Of a DNA stretch of 40,450 nt, positions 1 through 7,024 are shown in pieces. Origin of the DNA: JBCBEX01 sp038528235 (GTDB taxonomy: Bacteria; Bacteroidota; Rhodothermia; Rhodothermales; Rubricoccaceae). The stretch covers positions 1 to 40,450 of the forward strand of contig JBCBEX010000035.1 in the NCBI GenBank assembly GCA_038528235.1, read 5' to 3'. The translations under genes and the position numbers were made by a program. How positions within the stretch are numbered: position 1 is the first letter of the stretch; each line of letters starts with the position of its first letter. Below the pieces are notes generated by a model, which had not been told where the DNA came from, made no database searches, and saw only the letters and a program-made list of their open reading frames with translations.

Positions 1-832
1 GGATGCCCGCGAAGATGGTCCCGCGCCGCGCCTCGTCGATGTTCTTCGCCGAGAGCGTCCGCTGCACGATGAACTGGTCCGTGCACCAGTACCACACGCC
101 CAGGATCGGCGCGCCGAAGAGGATGCCGGTCCACGGGAAGTCGGGGTCGGTCATCGGCTTCCACATGCTCAGGAAGCCGTCGGGCACGCCCTCCGCGAGG
201 CCGCTCCAGCCGCCGATCGCGCTCAGGCCGAGCAGCGTCACCGCCAGCGAACCGCCGATGAGCACAAACGTCTGGATGAGGTCCGTGTAGAGCACCGCAC
301 GCAGGCCGCCGAATACGGTGTAGGCCCCCGTCGCCACGACCACGATGAGCGCTCCCGTCCAGAACGGCACGCCGACAGCGCTGAAGACGACCGCCCCCGC
401 GAAGATGGTCACGGAGATCTTCGTCAGCACGTAGGCGATGATCGAGATCGTGGCGAGGTACCACCGCGCGCCCGCCGAGTAGCGCTTCTCCAGAAACTCA
501 GGCATCGTGAAGACGCCGCTCTTGATGTAGAACGGCACGAACACCCACCCGAGCAGCAGCAGGATGAGCGAGGCGAGGACCTCGAACTGCCCCGGCGCGA
601 CGCCCGACACGGCGCCCGACCCGGCGAGCCCCACGAGGTGCTCCGAGCCGATGTTCGACGCGAAGAGCGACGCCCCGATCACGAACCAGCCCACGTTGCG
701 CCCCGCAAGAAAGTAGTCGGCGGAGTCCTCGCTCGCGGCGCGCCGCCGCTCGCGGATCGTGGCCCCGATGGCGACGCCGAAGACGACGAGGAAATAGAGG
801 CCGACGACGGCCCAGTCGAGCGTGGCGAGCAT
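1..832 (-). CDS. Sodium/solute symporter (SSS family), partial
   Basis: The gene runs off the left edge, so only about 277 N-terminal residues are visible. They form successive hydrophobic helices starting MLATLDWAVVGLYFLVVFG. Typical SGLT-like SSS motifs follow: a DYFLAGRNVGWFVIGASLFASN stretch cut here as DYFLAGRNVGWF, then SNIGSEHLVGLAGSG, MPEFLEKRYSAGARWYLA and GGLRAVLYTDLIQTFV. SSS proteins couple sodium entry to uptake of sugars or other solutes across the inner membrane. The gene is divergent from an aldose 1-epimerase, which favours a sugar substrate, though this is inference. The start is the ATG whose complement ends at 832; it gives a short N-tail before the first helix, normal for the family. 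No ribosome binding site is obvious. Confidence 0.88.
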   Translation of the reverse strand, partial: MLATLDWAVVGLYFLVVFGVAIGATIRERRRAASEDSADYFLAGRNVGWFVIGASLFASNIGSEHLVGLAGSGAVSGVAPGQFEVLASLILLLLGWVFVPFYIKSGVFTMPEFLEKRYSAGARWYLATISIIAYVLTKISVTIFAGAVVFSAVGVPFWTGALIVVVATGAYTVFGGLRAVLYTDLIQTFVLIGGSLAVTLLGLSAIGGWSGLAEGVPDGFLSMWKPMTDPDFPWTGILFGAPILGVWYWCTDQFIVQRTLSAKNIDEARRGTIFAGI

Positions 833-942
833 GAGAGTGCAAACAGGGTGGGGGAAACGACCAGGGAGTATAGCGCCCCGTTCAGGACAAGGGGAAGGGT
901 CCCGGTGTTTGGCCGGACGATGGGCGGGCAGCGCGGCGCCCC

Positions 943-982
943 CATGTCGACCGGCACGTTGGCATGTCGACCGGCACGTCGG
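943..982. repeat. Tandem 20-bp direct repeat between divergent genes
   Basis: Two head-to-tail copies, 943-962 and 963-982, differ at one base. The unit is CATGTCGACCGGCACGTTGG, with TCGG ending the second copy. A spacing of 20 bp places the copies nearly two helical turns apart, on one face of DNA. It lies between the symporter and aldose epimerase starts, so a shared regulator binding site is plausible but unproven. The rest of the 833-1069 gap shows nothing I recognise. Confidence 0.6.
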
Positions 983-1069
983 CGTCGGTCGCGGCAGGCC
1001 CTCGGGATCTTGGTCGTACCGTACTGTGTCGGGATTGCCCGTCCCATTTGCCCTTCCACCCTTGTGCCC

Positions 1070-2110
1070 GTGCCTGACCGACTTGCCACCGAACCCTGGG
1101 GCCTGCTGCCCGACGGCTCCCGCGCTACCCTCTTCACCCTCCGCAACGCGCACGGCACGACCGTGCAAGTGAGCGACTTCGGCGCACTCCTCGTCTCGAT
1201 CCGCACGAGGGACCGACACGGCGACTTCGAGGAGATCACGCGCGGGACGCAGCGCTGCGCGGACTACCACCACAATCCGGCGTGCTTCGGGGCGCTCGTG
1301 GGCCGCGTGGCCAACCGCATCGGGCACGGGCGGTTCACGCTCGATGGGCAGACCTACCAGGTGGCGTGCAACAATGGCTCGCACCACATCCACGGCGGCG
1401 CGCACGGCTTCCACCAGCACCGCTGGAGCGCCGAGCCGTTCGAGACGCCTACCACAAGCGGGGTCGTACTCACCCGGGTGAGCCCCAATGGGGAGGAAGG
1501 CTACCCCGGCGCGCTCGCCGTGACGGCGACCTACACACTCACAGACGACGACGCGCTCACGCTCGATCTCCACGCCACGACCGACGCGCCCACGCTCGTC
1601 AACCTGACGCAGCATACGTATTTCAACCTCGATGGCCCCGACGCCGATGTGCGGGACCACCACCTCACGGTCCACGCGGACGCTTTCCTCCCGACAGACG
1701 CGACATATCTCCCAACCGGCGAAATCCGCCCCGTGGCAGGCACGCCGTTTGACCTACGCTCGCCAACGCGGCTCGGCGACCGGCTCACCCCGGACATGAT
1801 CGCCGCGGACCCGCAGCTTACCGCCGCGAACGGCTACGACCACAACTACGTCCTCGGCATGACCCCGACGGCCACGCCAGAACTCGCCGCCGAGGTTGTT
1901 GCGCCCGCGACTGGGCGCACCCTCGCCGTGTGGACGACGGAGCCCGGCATCCAGGTGTTTACCGGGCACGGGCCGCACGCCGCGCTCGCGCTCGAAACGC
2001 AGCACTTCCCGGACGCGCCGAATCAGCCGGATTTCCCGTCGATTGTGCTGCGGCCGGGCGAGACGTACGCGTCGCAGACGCGCTTCGAGTTTGGCGTTGT
2101 GGCCGACTGA
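1070..2110 (+). CDS. galM: Aldose 1-epimerase (mutarotase)
   Basis: A protein of 346 residues that interconverts alpha and beta anomers of free hexoses. It matches the galactose mutarotase fold over its whole length: GRVANRIGHGRFTLDG near 78-93, the NNGSHHIHGG histidine cluster near 101-110, QHTYFNLDG with the likely catalytic acid His182, NGYDHNYVL near 254, and ALETQHFPD with the likely catalytic base Glu309. There is no signal peptide, so it should be cytoplasmic. The start is chosen as GTG at 1070, giving MPDRLATEPWG; another in-frame GTG at 1064 adds two residues. The frame stays open far upstream, but that part does not look like the family. Its divergent neighbour is a sodium-coupled symporter, suggesting joint use in sugar uptake. 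Confidence 0.9.
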   Translation: MPDRLATEPWGLLPDGSRATLFTLRNAHGTTVQVSDFGALLVSIRTRDRHGDFEEITRGTQRCADYHHNPACFGALVGRVANRIGHGRFTLDGQTYQVACNNGSHHIHGGAHGFHQHRWSAEPFETPTTSGVVLTRVSPNGEEGYPGALAVTATYTLTDDDALTLDLHATTDAPTLVNLTQHTYFNLDGPDADVRDHHLTVHADAFLPTDATYLPTGEIRPVAGTPFDLRSPTRLGDRLTPDMIAADPQLTAANGYDHNYVLGMTPTATPELAAEVVAPATGRTLAVWTTEPGIQVFTGHGPHAALALETQHFPDAPNQPDFPSIVLRPGETYASQTRFEFGVVAD

Positions 2111-2128
2111 CGGCCCCCATCGCCCGGC

Positions 2129-2875
2129 TTACATAGCCAGGCCGCCGTCGACGTGGAGGACGTGGCCGGTGATGTAGCGCGCCGCGTCGGAGGCGAGAAA
2201 GACGGCCGTAGCGGCGATGTCGGCGGGGTCGCCGAGGCGTTTGAGCGGGAGATTGGCCATGAGGGCGTCGCGGGCGGCGTCGCCGAGCTCCGAGGTCATG
2301 TCGGTCTGGATATAGCCGGGCGCGATCACGTTGGCCGTCACGCCCCGCGCGCCGAGTTCCTTCGCGAGGCTCTTCGTGAAGCCGATGATGCCGGCCTTCG
2401 ACGCGGCGTAGTTCGCCTGCCCCGGGTTGCCCATCACGCCCACCACCGACGACACATTGATGACGGTGCCGCCGCGCTGCTTCATCATGGGGCGGTAGAC
2501 CGCCTTCGAGAAGTTGAATACGCTCTTGAGGTTGGTCTCGATGACGGCGTCCCAGTCGTCCTCGCTCATGCGGATGAGGAGCGTGTCGCGTGTGATGCCC
2601 GCGTTGTTGACGAGCACGTCGAGTTGGCCCCACGCGCTGAGAACGCCCTTGACGGCCTCTTCGGCGGCGCTCATCTCGGCGGCGTCGCCCTGGAAGGCCA
2701 TCGCCTCAACGCCGCGGCCCTGAAGCTCGGCGACGAGCGCGTCGGCGGTCTCCGTGGACGAGCGGTAGGTGAACGCGACCTTCGCGCCCGCGTCGGCAAA
2801 GGCTTCGACGATGGCGCGGCCGATCCCGCGCGTGCCGCCCGTCACCAGCGCTGTTTTTCCTGCAAGTGAAGCCAT
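2129..2875 (-). CDS. fabG: 3-oxoacyl-ACP reductase FabG
   Basis: A short-chain dehydrogenase of 248 residues that reduces 3-oxoacyl-ACP with NADPH in the fatty acid elongation cycle. The cofactor motif TGGTRGIGR is at 12-20 and NNAG at 90-93. The catalytic residues are Ser143, Tyr156 and Lys160 in INVSSVVG and NYAASK, with the family's normal spacing. The C-terminus (YITGHVLHVDGGLAM) is also typical. It is the third gene of a minus-strand set after fabH and fabD, 49 bp after the fabD stop. It ends 18 bp from the convergent aldose epimerase stop, so no room is left for the acyl carrier protein gene that often follows fabG. Confidence 0.95.
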   Translation of the reverse strand: MASLAGKTALVTGGTRGIGRAIVEAFADAGAKVAFTYRSSTETADALVAELQGRGVEAMAFQGDAAEMSAAEEAVKGVLSAWGQLDVLVNNAGITRDTLLIRMSEDDWDAVIETNLKSVFNFSKAVYRPMMKQRGGTVINVSSVVGVMGNPGQANYAASKAGIIGFTKSLAKELGARGVTANVIAPGYIQTDMTSELGDAARDALMANLPLKRLGDPADIAATAVFLASDAARYITGHVLHVDGGLAM

Positions 2876-2924
2876 GAGTCAAAGAGGTAAAGTCTGAGGG
2901 GGAATTGGAGAGAGCAGAGGAGTG

Positions 2925-3839
2925 TCAGCCAAAGTTGTCAACCGTCCCGGCCTGCGCGGTGTCGGCTTGGCGTCCGAGCGTGCGCTTGACGAGCCCGGAG
3001 AGCACCTTGCCCGAGCCGACCTCCACGAAGCGCGTCGCGCCGTCGTCCTGAATGCGGGTGAGCGACTGCGACCAGCGAACGGGTGCGGTGAGTTGCTCGA
3101 TGAGGCGGCGGCGGATCTCGTCTGGGTCGGTGGTAGGGGCCGCAGTCACGTTGAGGACGACTGGGCAGCGCGGGGTCTGGATGTCGAGCGCGTCGAGCGT
3201 GGCGGCGAACGCGGCCTGCGCGTCGGCCATGAGGGGCGAGTGGAAGGCTCCGCTCACAGAGAGCGGCAGCACGCGCTTGGCACTGGCTTCGCGGAAGGCG
3301 TCCATCGCACGCTCCACCGCCGCCACGTCGCCCGAGACGACGACCTGGCCGGGCGCGTTGTAGTTGGCCGGCACGACCACGCCGTCGCCCGCGGCGGACA
3401 CGTCCGTGCAGACCTGCTCCACGGCGGCGTCTTCGAGGCCAAGCACGGCGACCATCGTGCCAGCGCGAGCCTGCGCCATGAGTTCGCTACGGCGGCGCAC
3501 CACACGGAGGCCGTCGGCGAACGAGAAGGCCCCGGCCGCGGCGAGGGCGCTGTACTCGCCGAGGCTATGGCCGGCCGTCACGCTGGGCTGCTGGCCACGC
3601 GCTTCGAGGATGGCGAACGCGGCGAGGCTGTGCGTGTAGAGCGCGGGCTGCGTGTATTCCGTCTCCGTGAGCCGCACCTCAGCGTCCTCGGCGCTGCCGA
3701 ACATCAGGCTGGTCAACGAGAAACCAAGCGTGTCGTCGGCCTCGTCGAACACGGCTTTGGCTTCGGGAAACGACAGCGCGAGGTCGGCGCCCATCCCAAC
3801 GAACTGGGAACCCTGGCCGGGGAAGAGGTAAGCGAGCAT
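2925..3839 (-). CDS. fabD: Malonyl-CoA:ACP transacylase FabD
   Basis: A protein of 304 residues that loads malonyl groups from CoA onto acyl carrier protein. It begins with the family signature MLAYLFPGQGSQFVGMG. The nucleophile is Ser92 in GHSLGEYSAL and the partner is His200 in SGAFHSPLM. The frame is open upstream to 3935, but the residues there lie in a repeat and hairpin region and do not resemble the family, so the ATG at 3839 is preferred. It lies between fabH (99 bp upstream) and fabG on the same strand. Confidence 0.95.
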   Translation of the reverse strand: MLAYLFPGQGSQFVGMGADLALSFPEAKAVFDEADDTLGFSLTSLMFGSAEDAEVRLTETEYTQPALYTHSLAAFAILEARGQQPSVTAGHSLGEYSALAAAGAFSFADGLRVVRRRSELMAQARAGTMVAVLGLEDAAVEQVCTDVSAAGDGVVVPANYNAPGQVVVSGDVAAVERAMDAFREASAKRVLPLSVSGAFHSPLMADAQAAFAATLDALDIQTPRCPVVLNVTAAPTTDPDEIRRRLIEQLTAPVRWSQSLTRIQDDGATRFVEVGSGKVLSGLVKRTLGRQADTAQAGTVDNFG

Positions 3840-3893
3840 GGGGGAGTGAGGGGTGAAATGTTTGAGGTGCGAAGCCGATGTGGCGAGACAAGC

Positions 3894-3925
3894 AAAAAGC
3901 CCACGGTGAGCCTGGCAGGTGGGGC
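3894..3925 (-). terminator. Terminator-like hairpin between fabH and fabD
   Basis: Read on the minus strand, GCCCCAC (3925-3919) pairs with GTGGGC (3904-3899), allowing a one-base bulge, and is followed by five U (3898-3894). An overlapping alternative stem, GGTGG with CCACC, starts just upstream near 3932. The two stems exclude each other, as in an attenuator. This is base-pairing by eye only; it would sit in the leader of fabD, about 55 bases before its start. Confidence 0.45.
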
Positions 3926-3929
3926 TGCC

Positions 3930-3959
3930 ACCCACTTCTATCCTTCTGCTTCTGACTTC
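3930..3959 (-). repeat. Degenerate heptamer repeat at the fabH 3' end
   Basis: On the minus strand the sequence reads GAAGTCA GAAGCAG AAGGATA GAAGTGG, four roughly 7-bp units. It covers the last codons and stop of fabH and the start of the fabH-fabD gap. It is the weakest of the 7-bp-period repeats in this window; the period is irregular in the third unit. Confidence 0.4.
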
Positions 3960-4966
3960 GCACGTCCATCGTAGGCCCAGCGGACATGGGCAGCGCCCCA
4001 GGTGAAGCCACCGCCGAAGGCGGCCAGGACTAGGTTGTCGCCCCGGTTCAGTTGGTCTTCCCAGTCATAGAGGCAGAGCGGAATCGTGGCGGCGGTCGTG
4101 TTGCCGTAGTTCCCGATGTTGATCATCGCCTGCGAGGACGGGATGCCCATGCGTCGGGCCGTCGCGTCGATGATGCGGAGGTTGGCCTGGTGCGGGACGA
4201 GGTAGCGCACGTCGTCGCTGGTCAGACCGGCCTTCTCCATGAGCTCGACCGCGGCGTCGGCCATGCCCTCCACGGCGCGCTTGAACACCGAGCGGCCGTC
4301 CTGGCGGATGCTGTGCATCTTCTTCTCGACGGTCTCGTGCGTGGGCGGGTGCAAGCTGCCGCCGCCGTCCATGCGCAGGTACTCCGCGCCGGAGCCGTCG
4401 ACATACTCGACCGACTCCAGCACGCCAACGGGCTTGCCGTCGACGGCGTCGTCGGTGGCTTCGAGGAGGACAGCCCCGGCGGCGTCGCCGAAGAGGATGC
4501 AGGTGGTACGGTCCGACCAGTCGAGGATCGAGCTCATCTTGTCGGCGCCGACGACGAGCACGCGCTCGTGCTTGCCAGCCTCGATGAACCGCGCGCCGGT
4601 GGAGAGCGCGAAGAGGAAGCCCGAACAGGCCGCGAGGATGTCGTAGCCCCATGCCTTCGTCGCGCCGAGGTCGCGCTGCACGAGGCACGCCGTCGCCGGG
4701 AAGAGCATGTCCGGCGTGACGGTGGCTACGATGATGAGGTCTACGTCTTCGGCCGCGACGCCTGCCTTGTCGAGCGCTTCCCGGCAGGCACGCGTGGCCA
4801 TGTAGGACGTGGCCTTGTCCTTGTCGCGAAGGATGCGGCGCTCGGTGATGCCGGTGCGGGTGCGGATCCACTCGTCGTTGGTGTCGACGAGGCGTTCGAG
4901 GTCCGCGTTGGTGAGGCGCTCCTCGGGGAGGAAGTGGCCGACGGCGGTGATGGCAGCGCGCGGCAT
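3938..4966 (-). CDS. fabH: 3-oxoacyl-ACP synthase III FabH
   Basis: A KAS III enzyme of 342 residues that starts fatty acid synthesis by condensing an acyl-CoA with malonyl-ACP. The catalytic triad is complete: Cys114 in AACSGFLF, His259 in VPHQANLRI and Asn289 in NIGNYGNT. The start at 4966 gives MPRAAITAVGHFLPEE, which aligns with the family; the open frame further upstream is low-complexity and unlike it. The last residues, RAKSEAEG, are encoded by a degenerate 7-bp repeat (see 3930-3959) and go beyond the usual family end, so the C-tail may have been extended or replaced by the repeat. It is the first gene of fabH-fabD-fabG; plsX, often upstream, is absent. Confidence 0.95.
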   Translation of the reverse strand: MPRAAITAVGHFLPEERLTNADLERLVDTNDEWIRTRTGITERRILRDKDKATSYMATRACREALDKAGVAAEDVDLIIVATVTPDMLFPATACLVQRDLGATKAWGYDILAACSGFLFALSTGARFIEAGKHERVLVVGADKMSSILDWSDRTTCILFGDAAGAVLLEATDDAVDGKPVGVLESVEYVDGSGAEYLRMDGGGSLHPPTHETVEKKMHSIRQDGRSVFKRAVEGMADAAVELMEKAGLTSDDVRYLVPHQANLRIIDATARRMGIPSSQAMINIGNYGNTTAATIPLCLYDWEDQLNRGDNLVLAAFGGGFTWGAAHVRWAYDGRAKSEAEG

Positions 4967-5242
4967 AGGGGGTGGGGCGCAAGATGGATGGGGACGAAGG
5001 AGCAGAAAAAGGTACGCCCCGGCCACGGTTCCGCCTGCGAAGCGCCGCCCAATCCTCGGCAGCCTTCCTGGAAAAGGAGCCAGCGTATTGGCTTGTAGGA
5101 CAAAAGCTGACAGATGCCTGCGTCGTTGACTACGGCGTCGGGGGTGCGGGCGTGCAACCTTGCAGGCCAAACCCTGCTTTCGCCCTGCCCTGGGGCGGCG
5201 CTACCATGGTCGTGTCACCATTCCTCGCCCTCTGGTATCCCC

Positions 5243-5683
5243 ATGCCGCCCCCTGTCCGGCACTCCCACACGTGGCCCTACGCTGTGCCTCTTGACGCTT
5301 CTGTCGCCTCCGACACGCTGCGCGTCGTCATCGCTGACGATGCTCCGGCGGTGCGGGCACACCTCCTGGACCGGCTTGCGCTGATCCAGCGCGTCGAGGT
5401 GGTCGGTGAGGCAGAAAACTCCCCGCAGGCTGTCGCCGCTGTCAACGACACGGTCCCGGACCTCGTCGTGCTCGACATCCAGATGCCCGGCATGAACGGC
5501 ATCCAGGCGCTCAAACGCATCAAGCGTGACCACCCGGCCACAACGGTCATCATGCTGACCAACCACAGCAACCCCTACTACCGCCAGAAGTGCATGGCCG
5601 AGGGGGCGAGCTACTTCTTCGACAAGTCCAACGACTTCGACGAACTAGAGGCGACGGTTCGGGCTATCGCTGCCGAAGCGTAG
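5243..5683 (+). CDS. Single-domain response regulator (receiver only)
   Basis: The protein is 146 residues from ATG 5243. The receiver domain fills residues 26-146: acidic pair Asp32-Asp33, phospho-acceptor Asp78 in VVLDIQMPGMNG, Thr106 in IMLTNHS and Lys128 in FFDKSND. All residues needed for phosphorylation and switching are present. There is no output domain, so it should act by protein contacts, like CheY or Spo0F types. The first 20 residues are not conserved-looking; a GTG at 5285 is an alternative start that trims them. No histidine kinase is in the window. It diverges from fabH, and the 276-bp gap between them shows no clear promoter or operator. Confidence 0.88.
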   Translation: MPPPVRHSHTWPYAVPLDASVASDTLRVVIADDAPAVRAHLLDRLALIQRVEVVGEAENSPQAVAAVNDTVPDLVVLDIQMPGMNGIQALKRIKRDHPATTVIMLTNHSNPYYRQKCMAEGASYFFDKSNDFDELEATVRAIAAEA

Positions 5684-5776
5684 CCCAGCAGCCGTGCGGT
5701 CTCGAAGCGGGGTCGATAGAGGTATCGGTTCTGCTATGGCGTGAACGGACACAGGAACAACACCAAGTGGGCGTTA

Positions 5777-5800
5777 GTGTAGGCTGGGGGTATCCCCTAT
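5777..5800 (+). promoter_or_regulatory. Upstream motif shared by the two duplicated lipoprotein genes, copy 1
   Basis: A TGTAGG block, then GGGG, a short spacer, CCCC and TAT, ending 58 bp before the lipoprotein start at 5859. The same pattern lies about 58 bp before the second lipoprotein gene (6941-6966). It may be a conserved promoter or operator, or just sequence retained after duplication. Confidence 0.4.
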
Positions 5801-5858
5801 GGCCGCCCTGCGGCTGTCATCACCGTTGGTCTTCCTTCAGCGTTCCAGTTCGCTACGT

Positions 5859-6800
5859 ATGTCTGCAGTCCCGTCGCCACGCATCCACTTCCGTAGGTCT
5901 AGCGCGAGGAACTCGTGTCGGTTGGCGTTGGCCGTTTTCGCGTGTGCCGCCGCGCTCATGCTGGGCGCGTGCGACTCCTCGACAACGGAGCCCGCTCCCA
6001 TAGACGAGCGCTTCGGCATCGCAGTCGTCGCCGAGACACCGGGCGGGGAGCCGGTGGAGGGGCTGCGCGTAGCGATGCGCCCGTGCTTCCCCGTGTTGGT
6101 CGAAGGGCGGCTGCAAGACGAGTGCGCCACAGCCGTCCCGGCGGCCCCTTCCCAACCTGCTGCGCGTGCCGCCGCGAGTGGCACAGCGGACGTCCCTAGC
6201 GACTTTGTGCGCGGCGACTTTGTGCGGGGCGAAGCCGTCGAGGCCCTCCAAGTCCGATCTGGAGTCTCGACCCAGTTGGGCAACGCCTACCCCGTTCCGT
6301 TCTCCGAGACGACGACCTACGAGTACAGAGTAGGAACCGATGGTGAGGCCGTGACCATCGAGGTCGCTGACCTGGCTGGAGGCGTCGTTACGGTCGTTGA
6401 TGGGAACACGAACCTAGGCGATCACCGCGAACAGTGGCGTCCGGACACGTTGCCTTCGGGGGTCTACGTGCTCCGCTTGCGATCAGGTGATACCGTGGTC
6501 GACTCGCTCGCTGTCGCGCGGTGGGCCGTGCTCCCGGACGACGCCATCGATGGCCCAGACGTGCGCGGGGCGACCAACGCGATGGGCACCTTCGAGACGC
6601 GCGATGTCATGCTAGCCCCGGCGTTCTACGGCCCGGACGAGTTGGAGTATCGCGGACTCAACAACGAGTTGCTCGGCACCTTTGCGCTGCCGGAGCGCGT
6701 GCGCGTCACGCTCATCGATCCGGCGACGGGCGCGCAGCAGGCCTACGATCGCGCCATCGTGGATGGACCGAACACGTTCATGCTCACGTGGGACCAGTGA
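5859..6800 (+). CDS. Lipoprotein with FlgD/T9SS-like module inside a second domain (paralogue 1)
   Basis: A protein of 313 residues. A positively charged N-terminus and hydrophobic segment end in the lipobox LGAC, so Cys38 should be lipidated. Residues about 50-75 (IAVVAETPGGEPVEGLRVAMRPCF) are almost identical to the same part of the next gene. The middle (about 140-220) has a FlgD-like beta module typical of T9SS C-terminal domains: NAYPVPFSETTTYEY, then VTIEVADLAGGVV and LPSGVYVLRLRSG. A final conserved region (DGPDVRGATNAMGTFETRD to the end LTWDQ) follows. The two conserved ends look like halves of one beta-sandwich, with the FlgD-like part inserted. Function unknown. The start at 5859 is preferred because it gives a normal lipoprotein signal; the frame is open to 5799. 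Confidence 0.8.
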   Translation: MSAVPSPRIHFRRSSARNSCRLALAVFACAAALMLGACDSSTTEPAPIDERFGIAVVAETPGGEPVEGLRVAMRPCFPVLVEGRLQDECATAVPAAPSQPAARAAASGTADVPSDFVRGDFVRGEAVEALQVRSGVSTQLGNAYPVPFSETTTYEYRVGTDGEAVTIEVADLAGGVVTVVDGNTNLGDHREQWRPDTLPSGVYVLRLRSGDTVVDSLAVARWAVLPDDAIDGPDVRGATNAMGTFETRDVMLAPAFYGPDELEYRGLNNELLGTFALPERVRVTLIDPATGAQQAYDRAIVDGPNTFMLTWDQ

Positions 6801-6806
6801 GGCTGC

Positions 6807-6820
6807 GCGGGAGAACCCGC
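6807..6820 (+). terminator. Weak hairpin after lipoprotein paralogue 1
   Basis: GCGGG and CCCGC pair around an AGAA loop just after the stop codon, followed by TT only. The stem is short and there is no U-tract, so terminator activity is uncertain. Confidence 0.3.
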
Positions 6821-6940
6821 TTCCACCGGAGCCGATGGGGTAGCAGGCGTCCACCGAATGAATGAGCCGGGCGGATTCGTGTGGTCTCAAGGCTTCGGGT
6901 TCGCGGCCGCTCGCGTTTGAGGTGAAGTCGAAGGTGTGCC

Positions 6941-6971
6941 TTGTAGGTACCGGGGAATCCCCCTATCCTTG
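6941..6971 (+). promoter_or_regulatory. Upstream motif copy 2 with Bacteroidota-type promoter resemblance
   Basis: The motif of 5777-5800 recurs: TTGTAGG, GGGG, AAT, CCCC, CTAT. Here TTG at 6941 and TATCCTTG at 6964 also fit the Bacteroidota promoter pattern (TTG near -33, TAnnTTTG near -7) at 20-bp spacing, with one mismatch in the second element. It ends about 54 bp before the start at 7025. Confidence 0.42.
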
Positions 6972-7024
6972 CGCCCTGAGTCTCATCGACACCCTGGCCA
7001 TCCCACCACACCCTCCCTCCGCGC

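Noticed and set aside
638..1069. A long upstream extension of the aldose epimerase frame
   Set aside because: It overlaps the divergent symporter gene and has no resemblance to the epimerase family.
5712..5727. Terminator after the response regulator gene (CGATA/TATCG)
   Set aside because: The stem is only 5 bp, AT-containing, and has no T-tract.
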